Source: CAYQAE01 sp964415445 [NCBI: uncultured archaeon]
GTDB lineage: Archaea > CAYQAE01
Reading direction: 5' to 3'
Length of the DNA: 5,003 bases
Assembly (NCBI GenBank): GCA_964415445.1
Contig: CAYQAE010000002.1
Location: 3,604 to 8,606 of the forward strand
Shown here: in pieces, positions 1 to 4,758 of the stretch
Layout of the letters: each line of letters opens with the position of its first letter
How positions within the stretch are numbered: the stretch's first letter is position 1
Position numbers and translations under genes: made by a program
The notes under the pieces: model-generated
Told to the model about the DNA's origin: nothing
Databases searched by the model: none
What the model saw: the letters and a program-made list of their open reading frames with translations, nothing else

Positions 1-701
1 GTCCCTATAATAAATTCATCTGCCTCTGAAGAATTTACATATTTTATCATCTGACTGGTACTTAAAACACCATCTGAAGCCTCTTGAATTTCAATTTTGC
101 ACTCTGGGTGAACTAAAATCTTTGCATCAGGTTTTTTATGTCTCCAATAATTAATATCGTCTATAGTGTAGCATTTATGAACATAACAATGCCCATCTTT
201 TGGCATAGGTATAATTTCTTTATCTGGACAATTCTTTTTTACAAAATCGCATAAATTAGAATCGGGGCCAAATAAAATTTGATTGCAATCCAAATTTGAA
301 ACAACATCTTTAGCATTTGCAGAAGTGCACATAACATCTGCTTCTGCTTTAGCTTCAGCTAGACTATTTACATACAAAACAACTTTAGCATGAGGATATT
401 TTTTTTTGTATTTCTTAATTTCTTTGGCTTTTAGCATATGTGCCATAGGACAAGTTGCATCTTTTATGGGCTGCAATACAACTTTGGAAGGATTAACAAT
501 AGATGCAGTTTCAGCCATAAAATCCACACCATTAAAAACTATAATATCTTTATCTTCAACAGATGCAGCTTTTTTACATAAATTCAATGAATCTCCTAAA
601 AAATCACCTATTCTTTGGACTTCATCTCTTTGATAAAAATGTGAGAGAATAATAGCCTTTTTTTCTTTTTTTAATTGATTAATTTTGTCTTCTAAATTCA
701 T
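1..701 (-). CDS. nadA: Quinolinate synthase NadA (partial, C-terminus off the left edge)
   Basis: NadA is a [4Fe-4S] enzyme that condenses iminoaspartate with dihydroxyacetone phosphate to quinolinate in de novo NAD synthesis. I translated the minus strand from the ATG at 701-699 and it stays open to the window edge, giving 233 full codons of an expected 300 or so. Family signatures appear in order: SHFYQ (residues 20-24), GDSL (36-39), GVDFMAETA (58-66), DATCPMA (81-87), YVNS (110-113), TSANA (126-130), GPDSNL (145-150), GHCYVH (170-175), HPEC (198-201) and STSQM (214-218). H21, Y23, S38, Y110, N112, H198, E200, S214 and T215 match recalled substrate-site residues. C84 and C172 are two of the three cluster ligands; the third should lie beyond the window. 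The start is 7 nt after the nadX stop, with no clear ribosome binding site, so translational coupling is likely. Confidence 0.96.
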   Translation of the reverse strand, partial: MNLEDKINQLKKEKKAIILSHFYQRDEVQRIGDFLGDSLNLCKKAASVEDKDIIVFNGVDFMAETASIVNPSKVVLQPIKDATCPMAHMLKAKEIKKYKKKYPHAKVVLYVNSLAEAKAEADVMCTSANAKDVVSNLDCNQILFGPDSNLCDFVKKNCPDKEIIPMPKDGHCYVHKCYTIDDINYWRHKKPDAKILVHPECKIEIQEASDGVLSTSQMIKYVNSSEADEFIIG

Positions 702-708
702 TTTTAAT

Positions 709-1524
709 CTAAGTCCCAATAGATAGCGATTCAACAATCTCTGTTAATTTTTTTATTGCAGATAATGCAGCTAAATAGCTAGTTTTTGGATTTTGAGGGG
801 ATGGCACATTTTCTATTTTAGAAGTAATTTTTCCAAACTCACCTTTAATTTGAATTTCATGAATATTTCGATCAATGTTAGGATCTGCATATAAATTAAC
901 TTTAGTTTTATCCACACCAATCCCACATAAACTTAATATAGCCGATACGTTTGTATTTTTTGGGAAATTTACTACCGCATCCTTTGCTGGTCCTGAAAAA
1001 ATTAAAATTCTTTTGGATATTTTATCTAAATCTATATTTTTTCTATTAAGATAAGAAGTCTGCTCTATACTTTTTGGCTTCTTTGAAGTAGTTAATATAA
1101 CTTCATCAAGATTAGCTAGACTTGCTGATTTTAAAGCATCTATTCCACATATTGCACCTGATGGGATATAAATCTTTTTTGATTTCTCTTTGGCCAAATT
1201 TAGAAGCGATTTATACAATTTTTGGTCTACTAAAGCCCCTACACTTAAGATCATTAAATTTTTATTTGATTTAATTAAGTTTTCAGAAAATTTCTTTATT
1301 ACTTCTTGTGATGCACATTCTACTGCTAAATCTAAATTTGCATTATAGACATCTTCAATATTCATTGTTTTTATTACTTTATGAGATATAGAATTAGCTA
1401 GATTATCTATTCTATCCTTATGCCTGTCAAATAGTAATTTAATTTTTATCTCTTTATTTTGAAGATTTTTTACTAATATATTAGCAATTGCTCCGCAACC
1501 TAATATTCCTATATTAAATACCAC
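709..1524 (-). CDS. nadX: L-aspartate dehydrogenase NadX
   Basis: NadX oxidises L-aspartate to iminoaspartate with NAD(P)+, replacing the FAD-dependent oxidase NadB as substrate supplier for NadA. The 271-residue product is normal to slightly long for the family. An N-terminal Rossmann fold begins with GILGCGAIA (residues 6-14), and D34 at the end of the second strand suits NAD binding. Later signatures are VECAS (68-72), SVGALVD (94-100), PSGAICGIDALKSA (121-134), FSGPAKDAVVNFPKNTNVSA (176-195), ADPNIDRNIHEI (213-224, with H222 as the likely catalytic histidine) and NVPSPQNPKTSYLAALS (239-255). The GTG start at 1524-1522 is supported by AGGTGAT six bases upstream. The gene lies 27 nt downstream of the tRNA-Ser and 7 nt upstream of nadA on the same strand, and the pairing with nadA supports the call strongly. 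Confidence 0.95.
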   Translation of the reverse strand: MVFNIGILGCGAIANILVKNLQNKEIKIKLLFDRHKDRIDNLANSISHKVIKTMNIEDVYNANLDLAVECASQEVIKKFSENLIKSNKNLMILSVGALVDQKLYKSLLNLAKEKSKKIYIPSGAICGIDALKSASLANLDEVILTTSKKPKSIEQTSYLNRKNIDLDKISKRILIFSGPAKDAVVNFPKNTNVSAILSLCGIGVDKTKVNLYADPNIDRNIHEIQIKGEFGKITSKIENVPSPQNPKTSYLAALSAIKKLTEIVESLSIGT

Positions 1525-1530
1525 TAAATT

Positions 1531-1537
1531 ATCACCT
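1531..1537 (-). promoter_or_regulatory. Ribosome binding site of nadX
   Basis: Read on the minus strand this is AGGTGAT, complementary to the archaeal 16S rRNA 3' end (AUCACCU). It lies 6 nt upstream of the GTG and fixes that codon as the start; no ATG is better placed. It lies wholly inside the 27-nt gap between the tRNA and nadX. Confidence 0.8.
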
Positions 1538-1551
1538 ATTATAATATTGTA

Positions 1552-1651
1552 CGTCGGGACGGGGATTTGAACCCCGGAGGCGTGACCGCCAGTAACTTAG
1601 CAGGCTTGCGGATAAAATATTTACCGCCCTACCAGGCTAGGCCATCCCGAC
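1552..1651 (-). tRNA. tRNA-Ser (anticodon GCU), intron-containing
   Basis: This is a class II serine tRNA reading AGC/AGU codons. On the minus strand the acceptor GTCGGGA (1651-1645) pairs perfectly with TCCCGAC (1559-1553), and the discriminator is G (1552), as expected for serine. The D stem is GCCT (1642-1639) with GGGC (1629-1626), and its loop holds the GG pair. The anticodon loop is CTGCTAA (1603-1597), with anticodon GCT at 1601-1599. The long variable arm GGCG-GTCA-CGCC (1590-1579) is diagnostic of the class. The T arm is CGGGG-TTCAAAT-CCCCG (1576-1560). The gene is 100 nt and the mature tRNA 84 nt after removal of a 16-nt intron at 29/30. After splicing the anticodon stem becomes GTAGC with GTTAC, containing one G30-U40 wobble. 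CCA is not encoded. nadX follows 27 nt downstream on the same strand. Confidence 0.95.
1606..1621 (-). other. tRNA intron at non-canonical position 29/30 with BHB motif
   Basis: The intron is 16 nt, AATATTTTATCCGCAA on the minus strand. It folds with its exons into a full bulge-helix-bulge. The outer helix is GTAGG (1632-1628) with CCTGC (1604-1600), including one T-G pair. The 3' bulge is AAG (1607-1605) and the central 4-bp helix is GCGG (1627-1624) with CCGC (1611-1608). The 5' bulge is TAA (1623-1621), and ATA-TTT-TAT closes the inside. Cutting after the second base of each 3-nt bulge gives these limits; cutting after the first base of each gives the same mature tRNA. The structure is seen directly; cleavage by the archaeal splicing endonuclease is inferred from the motif. 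Confidence 0.88.
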
Positions 1652-1680
1652 AATTTATTATTTTCTTTTTGCTAAATTTG

Positions 1681-1704
1681 TTTTAAATTTTAATTAATTT
1701 TATA
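1681..1704 (-). promoter_or_regulatory. Candidate promoter of the tRNA-nadX-nadA unit
   Basis: Two TATA-like elements lie upstream of the tRNA on the minus strand. AATTTAAAA (1689-1681) is centred about 34 bases before the tRNA 5' end, which would place the transcription start a few bases before it. TATAAAAT (1704-1697) would give a leader of about 20 nt. The first fits usual tRNA promoter geometry better. AT-richness makes chance matches easy, so only the general position is reasonably supported. Confidence 0.4.
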
Positions 1705-1741
1705 CCCTTTTTTAACATTTAATCTCTAAAATTTAAGATCA

Positions 1742-1753
1742 TTGCAATTGCAA
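1742..1753. promoter_or_regulatory. Perfect 12-nt palindrome TTGCAATTGCAA, possible operator
   Basis: TTGCAATTGCAA equals its own reverse complement and is also two copies of the palindrome TTGCAA in tandem. It sits in the divergent gap between the tRNA/nad unit and the PEBP gene, just upstream of the likely PEBP TATA box. That placement suits an activator or regulator site. No regulator is identifiable in the window. Confidence 0.35.
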
Positions 1754-1760
1754 AAAGAAA

Positions 1761-1768
1761 AATATAAG
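1761..1768 (+). promoter_or_regulatory. Candidate TATA box of the PEBP gene
   Basis: AATATAAG follows a purine-rich stretch (CAAAAAGAAA) that could serve as the TFB recognition element. Usual archaeal spacing would start the RNA near 1791, leaving a leader of about 20 nt that holds the GAGGTG ribosome binding site. Inferred from position and composition only. Confidence 0.4.
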
Positions 1769-1797
1769 ATAATTTATTTTTATTTAGACTTTATACA

Positions 1798-1803
1798 GAG
1801 GTG
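1798..1803 (+). promoter_or_regulatory. Ribosome binding site of the PEBP gene
   Basis: GAGGTG lies 8 nt before the GTG at 1812 and selects it as the start. The GTG at 1801 and TTG at 1804 share another frame and stop at once at the TGA 1813-1815. Confidence 0.75.
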
Positions 1804-1811
1804 TTGAAAAA

Positions 1812-2243
1812 GTGAAATTGTGGAGTAATTCGTTTGAAGATGAAAAAATGATACCAAAAAAATATACTAAAGGTGGAGATGATATATCACCACATTTAGC
1901 ATGGGATGAGATACCAGATGAAACAAAAAGCTTTGCTTTAATAGTCGATGATCCTGATGCTCCTGGTGGGAATTGGATTCATTGGATAGTATATGATATC
2001 CCATCTGAGATTCGAGAAATTAAAGAAAATTCAGTTCCAAAAAATTCAAAACAATTAAATAATGATTTTGGAATATCAAAATATGGTGGTCCTGCTCCAC
2101 CAAGCGGAACACATAGATATATTTTCAAATTATATGCGTTAGATGTTTTAGAGCTCAAAGATATAAATAAAAGAAATATTTATGATAAAGTAGAAAAACA
2201 CAAAATTGAGAAAGCTAAACTTATGGGTAAATATATGCGATGA
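1812..2243 (+). CDS. YbhB/YbcL-type phosphatidylethanolamine-binding (PEBP) family protein
   Basis: This 143-residue protein is a full-length member of the prokaryotic PEBP family (YbhB/YbcL, related to animal RKIP), a soluble beta-fold with an anion-binding pocket. Signatures are clear: IPKKYTKGGDDISPHLAW (residues 14-31), the pocket motif DDPDAPG (46-52), NWIHW (54-58, with H57), NDFG (84-87) and GGPAPPSGTHRY (92-103, with H101). The C-terminus ends LMGKYMR, close to the family's usual Lmg.Y.R ending. There is no signal peptide, so it should be cytoplasmic. The start is GTG, chosen by GAGGTG upstream. The physiological role of prokaryotic members is poorly defined; ligand binding or protease inhibition have been proposed. 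The next gene follows after about 54 nt on the same strand without a T-tract terminator between, so they may share a transcript. Confidence 0.93.
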   Translation: MKLWSNSFEDEKMIPKKYTKGGDDISPHLAWDEIPDETKSFALIVDDPDAPGGNWIHWIVYDIPSEIREIKENSVPKNSKQLNNDFGISKYGGPAPPSGTHRYIFKLYALDVLELKDINKRNIYDKVEKHKIEKAKLMGKYMR

Positions 2244-2286
2244 TCTTAAAAAGATATACAATCAACGCTACAACTAATATACAACA

Positions 2287-2293
2287 AGGTGAT
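2287..2293 (+). promoter_or_regulatory. Ribosome binding site deciding a TTG start at 2298
   Basis: AGGTGAT is the full anti-16S match. The in-frame GTG at 2289-2291 lies inside it and so cannot be served by it. The in-frame TTG at 2298 follows after 4 nt and is the better start. Confidence 0.65.
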
Positions 2294-2297
2294 TTTT

Positions 2298-2591
2298 TTG
2301 GGTAAAATAGTAAAAATAATAGTATCTATTATTTTAATCTTTTTTGCTGTGCCGTATATTGCCTATGGAACATTCAAATACTTAAATGAGGAACAATCAG
2401 AGAGAGTAGATGATATAAAAAATGCTATGGAAGATGTATATGGATCTTTTCCAAAAATGGATGAGGAAATTGGAGTATCAGAATTTATTGAATTGTATAA
2501 TTATACATTATTTTATGGTTGGGCAATAGCAATAGTATCTTTCATACTAGGTATGTTTGCAAATACTGGCGGATCAAAAAAGACAAAATAA
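2298..2591 (+). CDS. Small two-helix membrane protein of unknown function
   Basis: I do not recognise a family. From the TTG at 2298 the product has 97 residues (100 if the GTG at 2289 is used). Two hydrophobic helices lie at about residues 5-26 and 71-90. Between them is a loop of some 44 residues rich in acidic side chains (EEQSERVDDIKNAMEDVYG and onward) that is probably helical. Lysines near the N-terminus (K3, K6) and the basic tail GGSKKTK put both ends in the cytoplasm by the positive-inside rule, leaving the acidic loop outside. A T-rich terminator begins 6 nt after the stop. It follows the PEBP gene with no obvious terminator between, but nothing shows a functional link. Confidence 0.8.
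   Translation: MGKIVKIIVSIILIFFAVPYIAYGTFKYLNEEQSERVDDIKNAMEDVYGSFPKMDEEIGVSEFIELYNYTLFYGWAIAIVSFILGMFANTGGSKKTK
2576..2591 (-). terminator. T-rich terminator of the seven-helix membrane protein gene
   Basis: The minus strand reads TTATTTTGTCTTTTTT about 17 nt beyond the stop of the leftward gene, inside the last codons of the convergent gene. Archaeal terminators are commonly such T tracts without a strong hairpin. Confidence 0.5.
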
Positions 2592-2596
2592 ACTCC

Positions 2597-2609
2597 TTTT
2601 CTTTTTTTT
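2597..2609 (+). terminator. T-rich terminator of the two-helix membrane protein gene
   Basis: TTTTCTTTTTTTT starts 6 nt after the TAA of the rightward gene and runs into the stop codon of the convergent gene. It suits archaeal oligo-T termination. There is no convincing hairpin. Confidence 0.6.
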
Positions 2610-3303
2610 AAAATGCATCTAAATCCTTACCTAAATGATAAAATCCATAAACTGCAAAGAAACCCATAAAAGCGTAAAAAATAGGTAAAAATATTATTAA
2701 ATCATCTAAAATAAAATATGACATCATTTCTGATAAATTACCTAAAAATCCACATATTGCTGCAAATAAAATAAATATCCAATATCCAGCATGATCTTTA
2801 ACAATTTTATAAAAAGGAAGAAGAATAAAAAAACAATATAACCAAATAAAAACATAAAATGGGACATAAAACATACGAACAGGCAATTTTGAATCTAAAA
2901 TTAATAATAAGAAAATTACAAAGATTCCGAAACAAATAATACCTAAAAAAATAAGCTTTCTTAACTTATATAATTTATCTAAATCAATATTAATTACATT
3001 TAGCTGAGCTGGAAGATAAGTAGCACCCAAACTTAAGTAATAATATCCTGCCAAATAAAAACTCAACAAGAACACTGCTATAATCCCTTCTATCCCTTCC
3101 AAATTTTTTGCATTAGGATCCATAAAAAATGAACTTCCAAAAGAAATTAATGAACCCATCAGAAGGAGTATACCAGATAAAGCCCAAAAATAGTATGCTT
3201 TAGATCCACCTTTTGTTGATTTGTAGATAACCAAGGAAAAAAATGCCAAAAATAAAGTAATAATCACTGAAATAAGCGCTGTAAGAACTATATCCAAAGA
3301 CAT
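2608..3303 (-). CDS. Seven-transmembrane-helix membrane protein of unknown function
   Basis: This is a 231-residue integral membrane protein with no family I can name. Seven hydrophobic segments can be placed at about residues 4-27, 38-60, 71-95, 116-136, 142-166, 172-195 and 200-222. Lysine-rich loops follow helices 1, 3 and 5 (KSTKGGSK, DKLYKLRK, KIVKD), while DPNAKNLEG and SKLP fall on the other side. The topology is therefore N-terminus out, C-terminus in, agreeing with the odd helix count. The architecture recalls the membrane part of seven-helix sensor proteins, but no signalling domain is attached: it ends shortly after the last helix with HLGKDLDAF. There is no ribosome binding site before the ATG (3303-3301), and a TATA-like element lies about 26 nt upstream, so the mRNA may be leaderless. 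It is a single-gene unit, convergent with the two-helix protein and divergent from cinA. Confidence 0.85.
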   Translation of the reverse strand: MSLDIVLTALISVIITLFLAFFSLVIYKSTKGGSKAYYFWALSGILLLMGSLISFGSSFFMDPNAKNLEGIEGIIAVFLLSFYLAGYYYLSLGATYLPAQLNVINIDLDKLYKLRKLIFLGIICFGIFVIFLLLILDSKLPVRMFYVPFYVFIWLYCFFILLPFYKIVKDHAGYWIFILFAAICGFLGNLSEMMSYFILDDLIIFLPIFYAFMGFFAVYGFYHLGKDLDAF

Positions 3304-3324
3304 AATTCTTATTAAAATATATTA

Positions 3325-3332
3325 CTTTAAAA
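3325..3332 (-). promoter_or_regulatory. Candidate TATA box for a leaderless transcript (seven-helix gene)
   Basis: The minus strand reads TTTTAAAG, centred about 26 bases upstream of the A of the ATG. That is the TATA-to-start distance expected when the start codon is the first transcribed base, and it fits the lack of a ribosome binding site. The whole 73-nt divergent gap (3304-3376) is AT-rich and must also hold the cinA promoter, perhaps the TTTAATAT near 3336-3343. Confidence 0.4.
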
Positions 3333-3376
3333 TTTTTTTAATATCATATACAATATTTACAAATTAGGTATCTACA

Positions 3377-3868
3377 TTGAATAAAAATCTTATAGAGAAA
3401 TTATCAAAAATATTGACTAAAAAAAATCTTATTATATCCACCGCTGAATCATGTACTGGTGGGTTTTTAGCTAACAAAATAACAAATATAAGCGGATCTT
3501 CAAAATATTTTTTGGGAGGAATTATTACATATAGTAATGCTTGTAAAACTAGTCTTTTGAATGTTGATCGCAATATAATTGACAAAAATGGAGCAGTAAG
3601 TGCAGAAGTAGCATATGAGATGGCAAAAAATGTTAAAGAAAAGTTTAAAACTGATTTGGCAATATCTACAACAGGAATAGCAGGGCCAACAGATGCTACA
3701 AAAGAAAAACCAATAGGCACAGTCTATATTGGTTTTGCAAATTTGGATGGTATTGATACAAAATTATTTCATTTTTCAGGAAATAGACTGCAAATTAAAG
3801 AAGCTGTTTCAAAAAAAGCCATAGAATGGATTCTAAATTGGATAAAGATAAATTTTAATTTAGTATGA
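3377..3868 (+). CDS. pncC: CinA C-terminal domain protein, NMN deamidase (PncC type)
   Basis: This 163-residue protein is the CinA C-terminal domain alone, without the N-terminal MoeA-like domain of full CinA. In bacteria this stand-alone form is nicotinamide mononucleotide amidohydrolase, turning NMN into nicotinate mononucleotide for NAD recycling. Visible signatures are STAESCTGG (residues 21-29), FLGGIITYSNACK (45-57), NGAVSAEVA (71-79), STTGIAGPTDATKEKPIGTV (97-116) and YIGFA (117-121). S25, Y52 and K57 have the spacing I recall for the catalytic Ser, Tyr and Lys. The start is TTG at 3377, 7 nt after AGGT (3366-3369); no ATG fits. The cupin gene follows 10 nt later and is probably co-transcribed. 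The nadX-nadA unit lies about 2 kb away, which fits a pyridine-nucleotide role but proves nothing. Family certain; substrate inferred. Confidence 0.92.
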   Translation: MNKNLIEKLSKILTKKNLIISTAESCTGGFLANKITNISGSSKYFLGGIITYSNACKTSLLNVDRNIIDKNGAVSAEVAYEMAKNVKEKFKTDLAISTTGIAGPTDATKEKPIGTVYIGFANLDGIDTKLFHFSGNRLQIKEAVSKKAIEWILNWIKINFNLV

Positions 3869-3878
3869 GATGATATAA

Positions 3879-4220
3879 ATGGAAAAATATAGTGAAAATA
3901 GACCATGGGGTAAATTTGAACAATTTTCATTAAATGAAGTATCTACTGTAAAAATAATTTATGTCAACAAAAATGAAGAACTAAGTCTCCAATATCATAA
4001 AAAAAGAGAAGAATTTTGGAAGATAATAGATGGTAATCCTATTATCACAATCGGAGATAAAGAGATAGAAGCAAAAAAAGATGATGAATTTTTTATACCT
4101 ATAGAGACAAAACATAGAATCAAAACAAAAGATAGCCCATCTAGAATTTTAGAAATTTCATTTGGAAATTTTGATGAAAAAGACATTGTAAGATTAGAAG
4201 ATAAATATAATCGCATTTAG
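3879..4220 (+). CDS. Stand-alone mannose-6-phosphate isomerase cupin (type II PMI domain)
   Basis: The 113-residue protein matches the C-terminal isomerase domain of bifunctional PMI/GDP-mannose pyrophosphorylases (ManC/AlgA) without the nucleotidyltransferase half. It should interconvert fructose-6-phosphate and mannose-6-phosphate, feeding mannose into glycans or compatible solutes. The order of motifs is typical: RPWGKFEQF (residues 8-16), TVKIIYVN (23-30), LSLQYHKKREEFW (35-47), GNPIITIG (52-59), FFIPIETKHRI (71-81), ILEISFG (90-96) and DIVRLEDKYNR (102-112). Q38, H40, E45 and H79 are the expected metal-binding set of the cupin barrel. GAGATGAT, one mismatch from the best ribosome binding site, overlaps the cinA stop and lies 4 nt before the ATG, so the two genes look like an operon and perhaps translationally coupled. 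Related sugar-binding cupins remain a lesser possibility. Confidence 0.9.
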   Translation: MEKYSENRPWGKFEQFSLNEVSTVKIIYVNKNEELSLQYHKKREEFWKIIDGNPIITIGDKEIEAKKDDEFFIPIETKHRIKTKDSPSRILEISFGNFDEKDIVRLEDKYNRI

Positions 4221-4245
4221 CCCAATTTTTAAGTTTTAATGAATT

Positions 4246-4268
4246 TCTCTTTATTTTTTAATATTTTT
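4246..4268 (+). terminator. T-rich terminator of the cinA-cupin unit
   Basis: Repeated T runs (4251-4252, 4254-4259 and 4264-4268) begin about 30 nt after the cupin stop, with an earlier run at 4226-4230. This is the pattern of archaeal oligo-T termination. The only stem nearby is the 4263-4276 palindrome. Confidence 0.5.
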
Positions 4269-4300
4269 ATAAAAATTAATAACACTAAAAGAGTTCTTTT
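4263..4300. repeat. Two short inverted repeats in the cupin / CoA-binding gap
   Basis: The 115-nt gap 4221-4335 holds no gene that I can support. It contains ATTTTTATAAAAAT (4263-4276), a perfect 14-nt palindrome, and AAAAGAGTTCTTTT (4287-4300), with 6-bp arms around GT. Both are built of simple AT-rich sequence. They could help termination or bind a regulator of the next gene, or be chance at this composition. Confidence 0.3.
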
Positions 4301-4303
4301 GAA

Positions 4304-4314
4304 ATTTTTTATTT
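4304..4314 (+). promoter_or_regulatory. Candidate promoter of the CoA-binding gene
   Basis: ATTTTTTATTT lies about 26 nt before the ATG at 4336. There is no AGGTG-like site ahead of that ATG, so a leaderless transcript is likely and this would be its TATA-equivalent. The match is weak and the region very T-rich. Confidence 0.3.
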
Positions 4315-4335
4315 GTTTCTCTTTTATGGTATGCT

Positions 4336-4734
4336 ATGGTCAATACAAAAGAAATACTTGAAAAAAGCAAAACAATTGCTGTTGTTGGATGTAGTAATAG
4401 TCCACATAAAGCCGCACATATTATCCCTAAACATATGCAATCCCAAGGATACGCTATCACCCCAATAAATCCTAATTCTGATTCGGTTTTAGGTAAAAAA
4501 GCATATAAATCAATAGAAGATGTAACAGAAAAAATAGATATTGTAAATATATTTAGACCCTCAGAAGAAGTTTTAGAGATTGTAAAAAGATCTATCCCTA
4601 AAAAACCAAAATACGTCTGGATGCAAAAATGGATAAAGAATCAAGAAGCTAAAGAACTTGCAAATAAACATGGAATTGAAGTAGTCCAAAATAAATGTAT
4701 TGGAGCAGAATATGATCGTCTTTTTAAAAATTAA
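4336..4734 (+). CDS. CoA-binding domain protein (CoA_binding_2, YccU-like)
   Basis: This 132-residue protein is a single Rossmann-like CoA-binding domain of the YccU type, related to the CoA-binding part of succinyl-CoA synthetase alpha and of acyl-CoA synthetases. The signatures are IAVVGCSNSPHKAAHIIPKH (residues 14-33), GYAITPINP (38-46), VLGKKAYKSIEDV (51-63), DIVNIFRPSEEV (68-79), VWMQKWIKNQEA (94-105) and VVQNKCIGAEYDRL (116-129). Length is normal and the protein is soluble. What it binds or does in the cell is not established for the family; a metabolic sensing role is only a guess. The ATG at 4336 has no ribosome binding site, and nearby ATGs at 4326 and 4331 are out of frame. W99 replaces a glycine I expect in the MQxGI motif. 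Confidence 0.92.
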   Translation: MVNTKEILEKSKTIAVVGCSNSPHKAAHIIPKHMQSQGYAITPINPNSDSVLGKKAYKSIEDVTEKIDIVNIFRPSEEVLEIVKRSIPKKPKYVWMQKWIKNQEAKELANKHGIEVVQNKCIGAEYDRLFKN

Positions 4735-4758
4735 ATTTCTTTCGAATTTAATATAATA

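Noticed and set aside
406-633. Plus-strand open frame of 75 codons
   Set aside because: It lies entirely within nadA on the opposite strand, whose translation shows every family motif; the plus frame shows no recognisable features.
1581-1592. GTCAC in the tRNA read as a tRNA-Asp (GUC) anticodon
   Set aside because: GGCG-GTCA-CGCC forms the class II variable arm, and no U33 precedes it; the GCT loop gives a complete serine tRNA.
2243-2255. Small inverted repeat ATCTT-AAA-AAGAT just after the PEBP gene as a terminator
   Set aside because: It has five A/T-rich base pairs and no T tract following, too weak to call a terminator.
3364-3720. Minus-strand open frame of 118 codons across cinA
   Set aside because: It is antisense to conserved CinA motifs (TAESCTGG, TGIAGP), so it is a shadow of that gene.
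3867-3874. GAGATGAT considered as the C box of a C/D-box guide RNA
   Set aside because: It does not match RUGAUGA well, there is no partnered D box at the right distance, and it is better explained as the ribosome binding site of the cupin gene.
3995-4216. Minus-strand open frame antisense to the cupin gene
   Set aside because: The plus strand encodes a full cupin with all metal ligands; the minus frame has no independent support.
4251-4460. Minus-strand open frame across the cupin/CoA-binding gap
   Set aside because: More than half of it is antisense to the conserved N-terminus of the CoA-binding protein; the rest is low-complexity AT-rich sequence.
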